Source: Flavobacteriaceae bacterium PS02336 (lineage in GTDB: Bacteria; Bacteroidota; Bacteroidia; Flavobacteriales; Flavobacteriaceae). From it: a stretch of DNA of 64,000 nt. A program made the translations under genes and the position numbers. Numbering within the stretch: position 1 is the stretch's first letter; the number at the start of each line of letters is the position of its first letter. The stretch is taken from assembly GCA_029960065.1 (NCBI GenBank), contig JASCOF010000003.1, positions 682,001-746,000 on the forward strand. Reading direction: 5' to 3'. Positions 1 through 8,322 of the stretch are shown here, one piece after another. The notes under the pieces were generated by a model that had not been told where the DNA came from, ran no database searches, and saw nothing but the letters and a program-made list of their open reading frames with translations.

Positions 1-1412
1 CGGTTTTTCTTACTTGCATTATGATTTTGGTTTACAATCCAATAAGGATTTAAAGAGTACACATTGTTATTCCATTGGTACATATCACCAGTAGCTGGAT
101 TCTGAGCATTTTGTAACCATGCCTGATCAATGTTTGGAGCTAAACCACTTAAAGAATATCCAACGTTGTTTGGAGAATCTCCTAAACCTGGTCTATTATT
201 AGTATTTTCTACCATATAGTTCACATTAGCATCCAAAGTGAATTTTTCAGATTTTAATGTAGCATTTAAACTTGCATCATTTCTTTCTAAACCTGTATTA
301 GGAATTACGTCATCGTTTTTTAAGTTATTATATCCGAAACGTACAAATGCATTTTCACTTCCTGAAGACAAAGAGATACCATTTGTCATTGTAACTCCAG
401 TTCTAAAAAAGTCTTGAATATTGTTGTCAACTCTTGCATAAGGTTTCATAGAGCCATCAAATATTACAACTTGCTGGCCTACAGTTTCAGAAAACTTAGG
501 TCCCCATGCGTTTGTAGTGTAACTGTAAACTTCAGTAGGTCTTGCCGGATCTGGCAAAAGTCCATTAGATCCAGAACCGTAGTCCTTCTGATAGTCATCA
601 TATTTAGCATTTACGCGGTCAAAGCTTATACCACTATTAAGCTCAACTTTTAATGCTCCCTTGCTGCCTTTTTTAGTAGTAATCAAAATTACACCATTTA
701 ACGCTCTAGAACCATATAAAGCCGCTGCTGCTGCTCCTTTAAGAACTGTTAAACTCTCGATGTTATTTGGATTGATACTTGAAATTCCGTCTCCGCTGTC
801 TCTACCATCAAACCATTTACTTGTAGCTGCCTGATCATTAGACAATCCTGAGTTATCAATTGGCACACCATCAACGATGTAAAGCGGCTGATTGCTCTCA
901 CCAATACTAGAAATACCTCTAATAATAACACGAGTACTTCCACCAACACCTGTTGCAGGAATAGATACATCAACACCGGCAATTTTACCAGAAAGTGCTG
1001 TAGCAACATTCGTCGTAATTACTTTGTTTAACTGGTCTCCTTTTACATCCTGAACTGCATAACCTAATTCTTTCTTCTGTCTTTTAATACCTAATGCCGT
1101 TACAACAACTTCATTAAGATTTTGAGCATCTTCTGAAAGTGTAACATTTAATTGTGCTGCATCAGTTACTGTCGCTGACTGAGATTTAAATCCAATGTAA
1201 GAAAACAACAAAACATCATTCTTAGACGCTTGGATTGTGTACAATCCATCATAATCAGTCTGACTTGCTTTGTTAGTTCCTTTAATAAGGACCGTAACTC
1301 CTGGTAATGGCAAACCTTTTTGGTCAGTTACCAAACCTTTGACTGTTTTCACTTGCGCAAACATTATTTGCGTTGTAAAAACAATCATAAAGATTAAGAA
1401 ATTCTTTTTCAT
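1..1412 (-). CDS. SusC/RagA-family TonB-linked outer membrane receptor (C-terminus outside window)
   Basis: The reading frame runs from ATG at 1412 off the left edge, so only about 470 N-terminal residues are visible. It begins with a signal peptide (MKKNFLIFMIVF...FAQ). A carboxypeptidase-regulatory-like domain follows (about residues 24-105), then the SusC signature segment around ALGIKRQKKELGYAVQ and a TonB plug domain containing GVSIPATGVGGSTRVIIRG-type and PLYIVDGVPI motifs, with the start of the beta-barrel after that. The family imports glycans or peptides across the outer membrane with a SusD lipoprotein, which would lie beyond the left edge. A LytTR-type operator candidate sits about 70 bp upstream, facing the adjacent kinase/regulator pair. 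The substrate cannot be read from the sequence. The small ORF at 749-1009 on the same strand is an out-of-frame shadow. Confidence 0.93.
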   Translation of the reverse strand, partial: MKKNFLIFMIVFTTQIMFAQVKTVKGLVTDQKGLPLPGVTVLIKGTNKASQTDYDGLYTIQASKNDVLLFSYIGFKSQSATVTDAAQLNVTLSEDAQNLNEVVVTALGIKRQKKELGYAVQDVKGDQLNKVITTNVATALSGKIAGVDVSIPATGVGGSTRVIIRGISSIGESNQPLYIVDGVPIDNSGLSNDQAATSKWFDGRDSGDGISSINPNNIESLTVLKGAAAAALYGSRALNGVILITTKKGSKGALKVELNSGISFDRVNAKYDDYQKDYGSGSNGLLPDPARPTEVYSYTTNAWGPKFSETVGQQVVIFDGSMKPYARVDNNIQDFFRTGVTMTNGISLSSGSENAFVRFGYNNLKNDDVIPNTGLERNDASLNATLKSEKFTLDANVNYMVENTNNRPGLGDSPNNVGYSLSGLAPNIDQAWLQNAQNPATGDMYQWNNNVYSLNPYWIVNQNHNASKKN

Positions 1413-1479
1413 GTTTATTTTATTTTGTTAGTTATGAAGTAAAATTATTCTTAAGATATTGTTAAAAAAAATAAATTAA

Positions 1480-1510
1480 ACCAACGACAATAAAATTTAA
1501 ACGAACGACA
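1480..1510 (-). promoter_or_regulatory. Candidate LytTR-regulator operator upstream of the susC-like gene
   Basis: Read on the minus strand, TGTCGTTCGT (1510-1501) and TGTCGTTGGT (1489-1480) form a direct repeat with exactly 21 bp between starts. Two short direct repeats spaced one helical double-turn apart are the known target layout of LytTR DNA-binding domains. The same decamer occurs in front of the sugar transporter at 3490. The regulator assignment is inferred from the LytTR gene next door. Confidence 0.55.
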
Positions 1511-1685
1511 TAAATCATTCAATAATGCGTTTTACGAAAACGTTCTATTTAAAAAATAAAAAGCCTTTTTGGTTTATTTGCGAAATTTTATTCAAAAAAA
1601 TTGTGACTTTGCCTTTAATTGTTTAAAGTTGCACAATAATTCATTCTTGTTAAGAAAAACCAAAATCCTAACCTCTACTAATCAA

Positions 1686-2738
1686 TTGAAAGAAATCCGA
1701 AAAGTTAAGTTTAACATAAAACTGCAGAATCATTTATGGTTTTGGGGCGTATATTTTACTTTAAATTTTTTAAGATGGGGAGCTTACTTTAATGATTATC
1801 CCTACGCTTTCAAATCGAACTTGATTGAGTTTTCACTAGTTATTCCACTGGTATATTTAAATCTATTTGTTTTAGTCCCTAAATATGTACTAAAACAGAA
1901 ATACATCACTTATACTTTATTATTATTACTGAGTTTATTTGCAATTTATTTACTCAAAACAGCACTGACCTATTATATTATATCCGAAAATATCTGGCCG
2001 GAGGCTAATAGAGAATACCATCCGTTTGAAATCAATCATATTGTAGCAGTTTGTATTGGGGAACTTTACGTTTTAGCAATGGCATCTTCGGTTTATCTCA
2101 CTTTGACTTGGCTTAAGGAAAGGGAACGAAATAGATCGCTGCGAGAAAACCAGTTTAAAATCAAACTGAAATATCTTGAAAATCAAATTCAGCCGCATTT
2201 TTTCTTTAATACACTAAATAATTTATACGCATTATCTTTAGAATCTTCTAAAAAAGTTCCAGATGTAATCATCAAACTTTCCAATTTAATGGAGTATGTG
2301 CTTTATGATGTGAAAGGAACCAAATTTGTTCCGTTAATAAAAGAGATTGATTATATCCAGAATTATATTGAAATCGAAAAACTTCGTTTTGAAAATGTAG
2401 AAGTATCTATTAATCTAGAATCGAATATTGAAGATGTTGTCGTACCGCCTCTAATCTTTATATCATTGGTAGAAAATGCTTTTAAACATGGAGGTTTAAA
2501 TAACAGGGATTTAAAAATTAAAATTAACTGCAAAGTGATTGACAATAAAATCCTTGATTTTGAAATCTTAAATAATTTTGTAATTTCACAAAATCATAAT
2601 TCAAAAAGAGGAATCGGCTTGGTAAATACCAAAAAAAGACTGAAGCTTATTTACAGAAATAATTTTTCTCTTAAACAAAAAACCAAACTAAACTTCTACA
2701 TAACCAGATTACAAATACCTACCCAGAATGAAGATTAA
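1686..2738 (+). CDS. LytS/YehU-type membrane sensor histidine kinase
   Basis: This is a two-component kinase with about four N-terminal membrane helices and a His_kinase (PF06580-type) domain. The phospho-acceptor motif is NQIQPHFFFNTLNN and the ATP-binding N-box is VENAFKHG; no separate sensory domain is visible. I chose the TTG at 1686 (KEIRKVKFNIKLQNHLWFW) because the N-terminus then runs straight into the first membrane helix as in relatives. The open frame continues back to a TTG at 1569, so the start is uncertain. The 3' end overlaps the LytTR regulator by 11 bp, which indicates translational coupling. The pair sits between a susC-like gene and a sugar permease and probably controls both. 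Confidence 0.88.
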   Translation: MKEIRKVKFNIKLQNHLWFWGVYFTLNFLRWGAYFNDYPYAFKSNLIEFSLVIPLVYLNLFVLVPKYVLKQKYITYTLLLLLSLFAIYLLKTALTYYIISENIWPEANREYHPFEINHIVAVCIGELYVLAMASSVYLTLTWLKERERNRSLRENQFKIKLKYLENQIQPHFFFNTLNNLYALSLESSKKVPDVIIKLSNLMEYVLYDVKGTKFVPLIKEIDYIQNYIEIEKLRFENVEVSINLESNIEDVVVPPLIFISLVENAFKHGGLNNRDLKIKINCKVIDNKILDFEILNNFVISQNHNSKRGIGLVNTKKRLKLIYRNNFSLKQKTKLNFYITRLQIPTQNED

Positions 2739-3429
2739 ATGCGTGTTAATTGATGATGAGCCATTAGCGATCAAAGTCCTGCAAAATTACTTTACCAATT
2801 TTACAGATTTTGAAGTTATTGCAACATTCAACAACTCTCTCGAAGCGTTGGACTTCATTAATAGTACGCAGGTAGATGCCGTTTTTTTAGATATTAATAT
2901 GCCGATGATGACAGGTTTTGAACTCATCAGTTTAATTGAAAGCAAGACTAAAGTAATTATCACAACAGCTTTTAGAGAATTTGCTGCCGAAAGTTATGAT
3001 CTAGATGTATTAGATTATTTGGTAAAACCAATTCCGTTGCCAAGATTTATAAAATGCATCAATAAAATTACAACCGAATACAATCTTAAAAACAATATAA
3101 AAGTCGAAACGGCAAAAGGTGACTCTCATATTTTTATTAAAGTCGATAAAAAAATGATGAAAATTAATATTGAAGAAATCCTTTTTGTGGAAGGAATGAA
3201 GGAATATATTAAAGTTGTTACTCCAGATAAAACCTATATTACCCACAAATCACTTACCTCTTTATCGGAAGAATTACCATCAGATCGCTTTCTTCGAATA
3301 CATAAATCGTACGTTATTGCATTAAATAAGGTAAAATCTATTGAAGGAAACAGGGTTCAGATACAATCTTACAACATCCCGATAGGCAGAAACTACAGTA
3401 AAGATGTTAAAAATAAAATTTTAGAATAA
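2728..3429 (+). CDS. LytTR-family response regulator
   Basis: 233 residues. The receiver domain (about 3-120) has acidic residues DDE at 9-11, the phosphorylatable Asp55 in FLDINMP, Thr80 and Lys100 (LVKP). A LytTR DNA-binding domain follows (about 133-233, FIKVDKKMMKINIEEILFV ... RFLRIHKSYVI). It is the partner of the overlapping sensor kinase. LytTR proteins bind paired direct repeats, and two such pairs flank this locus (1480-1510 and 3469-3499). Regulation of the susC-like receptor and the downstream sugar transporter is therefore the most economical role; that link is inference. Confidence 0.93.
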   Translation: MKIKCVLIDDEPLAIKVLQNYFTNFTDFEVIATFNNSLEALDFINSTQVDAVFLDINMPMMTGFELISLIESKTKVIITTAFREFAAESYDLDVLDYLVKPIPLPRFIKCINKITTEYNLKNNIKVETAKGDSHIFIKVDKKMMKINIEEILFVEGMKEYIKVVTPDKTYITHKSLTSLSEELPSDRFLRIHKSYVIALNKVKSIEGNRVQIQSYNIPIGRNYSKDVKNKILE

Positions 3430-3468
3430 TTCATTTCTTAAATTCATTTTATAAGTAGGTTAAAATTA

Positions 3469-3499
3469 ACACTTTGTTGAAAAAAGAGTGTCGTTGGTA
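3469..3499 (+). promoter_or_regulatory. Candidate LytTR-regulator operator upstream of the sugar permease
   Basis: TGTCGTTGGT at 3490-3499 is identical to the decamer in front of the susC-like gene. Twenty-one bp upstream, at 3469-3478, is a weaker copy (ACACTTTGTT) that keeps the central C..TTG pattern. In both places the strong half is followed by a similar AT-rich stretch containing AATTTA. It lies about 100 bp before the permease start and just after the regulator stop codon. Confidence 0.48.
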
Positions 3500-3602
3500 T
3501 AAATTTAACATTATTTATACCTTTTTATTTTTTTTTGATAATCCTAACAAATATATTTACGGTCTTCAAAAAACAATAAAATAAAAAATTAACCTTATTA
3601 TT

Positions 3603-5072
3603 ATGAGTTCAGAAAATGTGCAAACCAAATGGGGGCAGTTTATCTCTTTGATAATCGTGTTTTTCTTTTGGGGTTTTGTTGGTTCTGCCAATGACATCCT
3701 GATTCCAGTATTCAAAAAAGTATTTACGTTATCGCAAGTACAATCACAATTAGTAGCTTGGGCATTTTATGCTGCGTACTTCGTTGGATCAATTATATTC
3801 TTTATAGTTTCCTTAAAAGTAGATGTTTTACAAAAATACGGCTACAAAAGAACATTATCAGCAGGATTAATTCTATCTGCTGTTGGTTCATTCTTATTCG
3901 TTCCAGCTGCTACTACACAAAGTTTCCCTTTCTTTTTAACAGCTTTATTTACAGTAGGTTTAGGATTCTCAATCCAACAAATTGTTGCCAATCCTTTAGC
4001 AATTAAGATGGGAAGTCCAGAAACTGGAGCACACCGTTTAACACTTGCGGGCGGAATCAATTCATTCGGAACTACAATTGGAGCAATCTTATTAGGAATT
4101 GCATTGTTCGGAATGGGAGACAACAAAAAAACAGCTCTTTCATTAGAAGATATTAAATTACCTTTTATCATTTTAGGTCTTGCCTTTATTGCTGTAGCAA
4201 TTTTCATGAATTTCTCTAAAATTGAAGATCCAGTAAAAGAGGAAGAAGCAATCATAAAAGAAAAACATAACAAATTCAACATTCTTGACTATCCTCAATT
4301 GTATTTGGGTATGTTAGGAATTTTTATTTATGTAGGTACTGAGGTTACTATCATTAGTAATTTACCAGCTTTATTACACACCAGCGAATTCGGAAACATT
4401 CTAGAAGATGCTGTTGCGCCGTTTATTGCACTTTACTGGGGAAGTTTAATGATCGGACGCTGGAATGGTGGAGCGAACGTATTCAATACTTCAAACCTTG
4501 TAAATACCGCTCTTAAATTTATTGTTCCTGCTGTAGCATTTGGAGTAATTATCGGAGCGAACATTTTTGCAGCGCATGATGTTTCTTCATTCTACATTTA
4601 CCCAATCTGGATTTTACTATTTATTGCAGTAAGTTTTGTTGGTGGTAAAAATGCTGGAAAAACTTTAATGCTTTTCGGAATCTCAGGACTAACAATGATG
4701 GTACTTGGACTAGCATGGCCAGATCCAGAAATTGCTAAATTCTTCTTTATTTCTGGAGGTTTATTCTTATCTATCATGTGGCCTTCAATCTTCGATTTAG
4801 CGATTGCAGGATTAGGAAAAAACACAGGAAAAGCATCTTCTTTCTTAATCATGATGATTCTTGGTGGTGGTGTAATTCCACTTTTACAAGGAAGTATCTG
4901 TGATTTAGACGCAACAAATCCAAACGGAATTTTCGGTATTACTTATACACACTTCTCATACATTGTACCACTTCTTGGTTTTGCATATTTAGGATTCTAC
5001 GGATTCTATTGTCCAAAAATCTTAAAAAGACAAGGTATCAACCACGTTGAAGGTGGTGCTGGAGGACACTAA
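3603..5072 (+). CDS. Sugar MFS transporter, FucP/glucose-galactose permease type
   Basis: 489 residues with about 12 membrane helices and the family's opening WGFVGSANDILIPVFKK. Further family segments include FSIQQIVANPLAIKMG and GGINSFGTTIGAILLG in the N-half. The family consists of inner-membrane proton:sugar symporters for fucose, glucose or galactose; the exact sugar cannot be called here. It is separated from the LytTR regulator by 173 bp that carries an operator candidate, so it is likely induced by that system. It would complete an import route with the susC-like receptor on the other side of the regulators. A hairpin terminator follows the stop codon. Confidence 0.9.
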   Translation: MSSENVQTKWGQFISLIIVFFFWGFVGSANDILIPVFKKVFTLSQVQSQLVAWAFYAAYFVGSIIFFIVSLKVDVLQKYGYKRTLSAGLILSAVGSFLFVPAATTQSFPFFLTALFTVGLGFSIQQIVANPLAIKMGSPETGAHRLTLAGGINSFGTTIGAILLGIALFGMGDNKKTALSLEDIKLPFIILGLAFIAVAIFMNFSKIEDPVKEEEAIIKEKHNKFNILDYPQLYLGMLGIFIYVGTEVTIISNLPALLHTSEFGNILEDAVAPFIALYWGSLMIGRWNGGANVFNTSNLVNTALKFIVPAVAFGVIIGANIFAAHDVSSFYIYPIWILLFIAVSFVGGKNAGKTLMLFGISGLTMMVLGLAWPDPEIAKFFFISGGLFLSIMWPSIFDLAIAGLGKNTGKASSFLIMMILGGGVIPLLQGSICDLDATNPNGIFGITYTHFSYIVPLLGFAYLGFYGFYCPKILKRQGINHVEGGAGGH

Positions 5073-5095
5073 AAATTAAAAAAAATCCAATACAT

Positions 5096-5141
5096 AAAAA
5101 TCCAAATTCCAATTTTAAAAAACGGAATTTGGATTTTTTTT
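5096..5141 (+). terminator. Intrinsic terminator after the sugar permease
   Basis: TCCAAATTCC (5101-5110) pairs perfectly with GGAATTTGGA (5124-5133) across a 13-nt loop and is followed by a run of T residues. Position and polarity fit the permease transcript. Confidence 0.85.
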
Positions 5142-5160
5142 ATTTAAAGCAACAAAAAAT

Positions 5161-5196
5161 CTCAGAACCTTAGCATCTTAGTACCTCAGAACCTTT
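5161..5196. repeat. 8-bp period degenerate tandem repeat next to a stop codon
   Basis: Four successive octamers CTCAGAAC, CTTAGCAT, CTTAGTAC and CTCAGAAC (5161-5192), plus a partial fifth, fit the consensus CTyAGnAy. The array ends 2-3 bp from the stop codon of the minus-strand gene at 5199. A matching array lies at 24511-24542 in the same position relative to another gene. Confidence 0.7.
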
Positions 5197-5198
5197 AA

Positions 5199-5690
5199 TT
5201 ACTTCGCATTAATAATATTTTCCAGATTCTTTTTAAAAACAGCTTTGTTTTGCGCCGAAATAGTATAAACAACATCTTTGTCCGCGTGAACAATTACTTT
5301 GTCAATATCAGCCTTCAAAAGAGCCTGTGGGTCTTTAATTCTTAAAGTGCAGGCGCCATCAAAGAAGCCGTCATCCTCAATAATTTTTCTAGCTTCAATA
5401 ACAGTTCCATCATTTAAAACTGCCGAAATAGTCATTTCCTTATTTAAAGTTTTAGCATAAAAACCGTCCATTACTAAAAGCAGCCTATAACTATTTTTCA
5501 TTTCAGGACCTTTAAATTCGTGTCTGGTAATATTATAACGAAGCCCTTTTGCCAGTGTTTGAAATTTGACAGAACAATCCAATTCATACGTGGCAACATC
5601 TCCGGCATCATTCACAGAAGTAATAACTTTCGCCTGAGCATTTATCGAATAACTAGCAAAAAAACACAACACAATCAATACTACTTTCAT
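5199..5690 (-). CDS. Secreted protein of unknown function
   Basis: 163 residues starting with a clear signal peptide (MKVVLIVLCFFASYSINAQA), so probably periplasmic or exported. The mature part contains ISAVLNDGTVIEARKI and two cysteines, one at the start of the mature part (ELDCSVKFQ) and one later (FDGACTLRI), which could form a disulfide. No catalytic motif was recognised. It follows the transaldolase gene on the same strand, but a hairpin terminator lies between them, so it is probably transcribed alone. An octamer repeat array directly follows its stop codon. Confidence 0.75.
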   Translation of the reverse strand: MKVVLIVLCFFASYSINAQAKVITSVNDAGDVATYELDCSVKFQTLAKGLRYNITRHEFKGPEMKNSYRLLLVMDGFYAKTLNKEMTISAVLNDGTVIEARKIIEDDGFFDGACTLRIKDPQALLKADIDKVIVHADKDVVYTISAQNKAVFKKNLENIINAK

Positions 5691-5724
5691 ATTCAGCTAT
5701 TTAAGATTCATATAAAAGTAAAAA

Positions 5725-5760
5725 AAATCGCCTTTTCTCGTTAGAAAAAAGACGATTTTA
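5725..5760 (-). terminator. Intrinsic terminator after transaldolase
   Basis: AATCGCCTTTTCT and AGAAAAAAGACGATT form an imperfect hairpin between 5727 and 5757. On the minus strand it is followed by eight T residues, fitting the end of the transaldolase transcript. Confidence 0.65.
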
Positions 5761-5781
5761 ATTTTATAAGTATCTAAGGTA

Positions 5782-6438
5782 TTACTTGTTTCCTTTCTCG
5801 AAATCAGCAACGAATTGAGCTAAACCAATATCCGTTAATGGGTGTTTCAACAATCCGTAAATTGCAGAAAGAGGTCCAGTCATAACATCAGCACCAATTT
5901 TAGCGCAGTTTACAATATGCATTGTATGACGCACAGAAGCTGCTAAAATTTGAGTTTCATAACCGTAGTTATCATAAACCTCTCTAATTTCTTGAATCAA
6001 GTTCAATCCATCAGTAGAAATATCATCCAAACGCCCCACAAACGGAGAAACATAAGTAGCTCCAGCTTTTGCGGCCAAAAGCGCTTGTCCCACAGAGAAA
6101 ACAAGAGTAACGTTCGTTTTAATTCCTTTATCAGAAAAATATTTTGCAGCCATAACACCTTCCTTAGTCATTGGAAGTTTTACAACGATTTGATCATGTA
6201 ATTCAGCTAACTCCTCACCTTCTTTTACCATTCCTTCAAAATCCAAAGCATTAACTTCAGCACTTACATCACCTTCAACAAGATTGCAAATATCAACATA
6301 ATGCTTCAAGATATTGTTTTTTCCGGTAATTCCTTCTTTTGCCATCAAAGACGGGTTAGTTGTTACACCATCCAAAACACCTAAAGCTTGTGCTTCTTTA
6401 ATTTGAGCTAAATTAGCTGTGTCAATAAAAAATTTCAT
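5782..6438 (-). CDS. tal: Transaldolase, small TalC/fructose-6-phosphate aldolase-like type
   Basis: 218 residues, the usual length of the short transaldolase subfamily. The opening [16 protein letters not shown] and TTNPSL, the Schiff-base lysine Lys87 in [15 protein letters not shown], and [10 protein letters not shown] are all present. The family moves a dihydroxyacetone unit between sugar phosphates in the non-oxidative pentose phosphate pathway in the cytoplasm; some members act as fructose-6-phosphate aldolase. It is a single gene between a terminator and a folded intergenic element that begins about 30 bp upstream of its start. Confidence 0.93.
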   Translation of the reverse strand: MKFFIDTANLAQIKEAQALGVLDGVTTNPSLMAKEGITGKNNILKHYVDICNLVEGDVSAEVNALDFEGMVKEGEELAELHDQIVVKLPMTKEGVMAAKYFSDKGIKTNVTLVFSVGQALLAAKAGATYVSPFVGRLDDISTDGLNLIQEIREVYDNYGYETQILAASVRHTMHIVNCAKIGADVMTGPLSAIYGLLKHPLTDIGLAQFVADFEKGNK

Positions 6439-6469
6439 AATTTATATATTTAAATTGTGTTGATTAATT

Positions 6470-6581
6470 GGGCGTGACCATATTTACAAAAGGCGCACTC
6501 ATCAAAACGCTTATGAGCGCCTTTCGCAAATCTGGTCGGGCTATACGCACTACTTCGGTAGTCAGCTTCTATCCCTCACGC
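6470..6581 (-). repeat. Highly folded intergenic element, possible flavobacterial repeat/RNA family
   Basis: Three nested pairings can be traced. GCGTGA (6472-6477) pairs with TCACGC (6576-6581) as a closing stem. GACCA (6476-6480) with TGGTC (6533-6537) continues into AGGCGC (6491-6496) with GCGCCT (6517-6522). ACTAC-TTCG-GTAGT (6549-6562) is a UUCG tetraloop hairpin. The result resembles a three-way junction. Read on the minus strand it has a GGGATAGAAGC ... TAGCCCGACC frame resembling the element at 23683-23757. It lies upstream of transaldolase on the coding strand, so it could be in its leader. A 62-aa ORF across it on the plus strand is rejected. The rest of 6439-6762 is AT-rich with nothing else recognised. 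Confidence 0.6.
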
Positions 6582-6762
6582 AAATTCAGCTGCAAAATTA
6601 CGAAATCAATACCAATAACAATTTCAAAAATTAAATCAATTTGTGATTTATATTAAAATTTAGAAAATAATCACCAATTATAAGCCTTTCATTATAAAAA
6701 CTAAAAACATTGAAAACAGAATTATTTTGTACTTTTAAAAAAAATAAACAATTCCTTCAAAA

Positions 6763-8079
6763 GTGCTAGAAGAAAACTTTAAACAAGACATACTTAACAT
6801 TGAAAAAATTTCAATAATTCCTAATTTACTCCATGTTATATGCCAGTCTACGGGAATGGGTTTTGCCGCAATAGCAAGAGTTACAGAAGACAGATGGATT
6901 ACCTGTGCATCTGAAGATCATTTAGAATTTGGCCTTAAACCCGGAGATGAATTAGAAGTTAAAACTACCATTTGCGACAGCATCCGAAATGATCGTAAAG
7001 CAGTTGTCATTGATAACGTAAGCGAAGACCCCGATTATCATGATCATCATACGCCAGCAATGTATAAGCTGCAAAGTTATATCTCAATGCCCATTATTCG
7101 TAAAGACGGAAGTTTCTTTGGGACTTTATGCGCAATTGATCCAAAACCAAACAGCTTAAAAGAATTCAAAGTAAGAGAAATGTTTAAATTGTTTGCCGAG
7201 TTAATCTCTTTTCATCTAGAAGCAATAGAACAGGCACAAGCAAATGAAACACTAATAAACAAAAAAAATAACCTCCTTAAAGAAAAAGAAGTCGAAAAGA
7301 AAGAGGCTTATAAAATACTATCAGACACCGAGAAAAAACTGATTGAAAAAAATATTTCCCTTGAAAAGATGAATACCGAACTAGAGGCATTCAATTATAT
7401 TTCTAGCCATGATCTTCAAGAACCGCTTAGAAAAATTCAGTTTTTTACCGATATCATTGAACGAGAAGAAGAGAACAAACTATCAGACAAAGCCAAAACG
7501 GCATTCAATAAAATTCGAAATTCAGCATTTCGCATGCAGAATTTAATAAACGACCTTCTTACCTATTCGAAAACAAAATTTGACGAAAGAAAATTTGAAA
7601 CAAAAAATCTTAACAATATAACAAAAGAAGTAATTGATGATCTTTTTGAGGAAATAGAAAATAAAAATGTACAGTTTGATTATAATGATCTTGGCGAGTT
7701 ATCTATAATAGAATTTCAATTCAGACAATTGCTTTACAATCTAATTTCGAACTCTATAAAATTTGCAAGTCCAGATCGACCATTAATTATAAAATTATCT
7801 TCCGAAATTATAGTCGGATCCAAATCAGAACACGAAAAACTATCCTTAAATAAAAATTACAGCAAAATAACAATTGCAGATAACGGAATTGGATTTGACC
7901 AATCTTACAGTGAAAAAATATTCGGCCTTTTTCAGTCCCTGCATACCAAAACACTCAAAAGCACAGGTATTGGGCTTACAATTGTAAAAAAGATTGTAGA
8001 AAACCACAATGGTTTTATCAAAGCAGAAGGAGCTTTAGACCAAGGAGCAAAGTTTGAAATTTTCATTCCTGTGGAATAA
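6763..8079 (+). CDS. Soluble GAF-domain sensor histidine kinase
   Basis: 438 residues with no membrane segment or signal peptide. An N-terminal GAF domain (about 18-155) contains SYISMPIIRKDGSFFGTLCA. A charged coiled coil (about 165-208) leads to a HisKA domain with phospho-acceptor His216 in SSHDLQEP, and an HATPase domain carries NLISNSIKFA, DNGIGF and GIGLTIV. The SSHDLQEPL motif is typical of phytochrome-like and PAS/GAF kinases, but the GAF domain here has no PHY partner. The start is GTG at 6763. No response regulator adjoins it, so it is an orphan kinase. The signal it senses is unknown. Confidence 0.88.
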   Translation: MLEENFKQDILNIEKISIIPNLLHVICQSTGMGFAAIARVTEDRWITCASEDHLEFGLKPGDELEVKTTICDSIRNDRKAVVIDNVSEDPDYHDHHTPAMYKLQSYISMPIIRKDGSFFGTLCAIDPKPNSLKEFKVREMFKLFAELISFHLEAIEQAQANETLINKKNNLLKEKEVEKKEAYKILSDTEKKLIEKNISLEKMNTELEAFNYISSHDLQEPLRKIQFFTDIIEREEENKLSDKAKTAFNKIRNSAFRMQNLINDLLTYSKTKFDERKFETKNLNNITKEVIDDLFEEIENKNVQFDYNDLGELSIIEFQFRQLLYNLISNSIKFASPDRPLIIKLSSEIIVGSKSEHEKLSLNKNYSKITIADNGIGFDQSYSEKIFGLFQSLHTKTLKSTGIGLTIVKKIVENHNGFIKAEGALDQGAKFEIFIPVE

Positions 8080-8117
8080 TTTCAAACTTTGTCCAGAATA
8101 AATTTTAAAATTTCAAA

Positions 8118-8318
8118 TTAGTTCGCAGAATTCTTTGAGTTTAGTTCCTTCAATTCATCCCTAATTTCTTCTAGAACTCTTAAAGTATCTTCTTTATAAA
8201 CTTCCGAATTATTTATTTTATCACTTATCGAAGCAAGAATTTTACGAATTACAAACCAAATAATAAGCAAAACCAAAACGCCAAAAATAGTAGGCCACAA
8301 CTCTTTTAAAGTATCCAT
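8118..8318 (-). CDS. Small single-pass membrane protein
   Basis: 66 residues. One N-terminal hydrophobic helix (about 8-29, TIFGVLVLLIIWFVIRKIL) is followed by a charged, probably helical tail (VYKEDTLRVLEEIRDELKEL). It lies 4 bp downstream of the SDR gene on the same strand, so the two are probably co-transcribed. No family was recognised. Confidence 0.65.
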   Translation of the reverse strand: MDTLKELWPTIFGVLVLLIIWFVIRKILASISDKINNSEVYKEDTLRVLEEIRDELKELNSKNSAN

Positions 8319-8322
8319 AATC

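Noticed and set aside
749..1009. 86-aa minus-strand ORF
   Set aside because: It lies in another frame inside the susC-like gene, whose signal peptide, plug and motifs are continuous in the main frame.
3534..3559. Promoter TTTG ... TATATTTA before the sugar permease
   Set aside because: Spacing between the two parts is only 14 bp, too short for the TTG-N19-TAnnTTTG consensus.
6468..6656. 62-aa plus-strand ORF upstream of the GAF kinase
   Set aside because: It spans the folded intergenic element and has no start signal or protein-like composition; the structure explains the sequence better.
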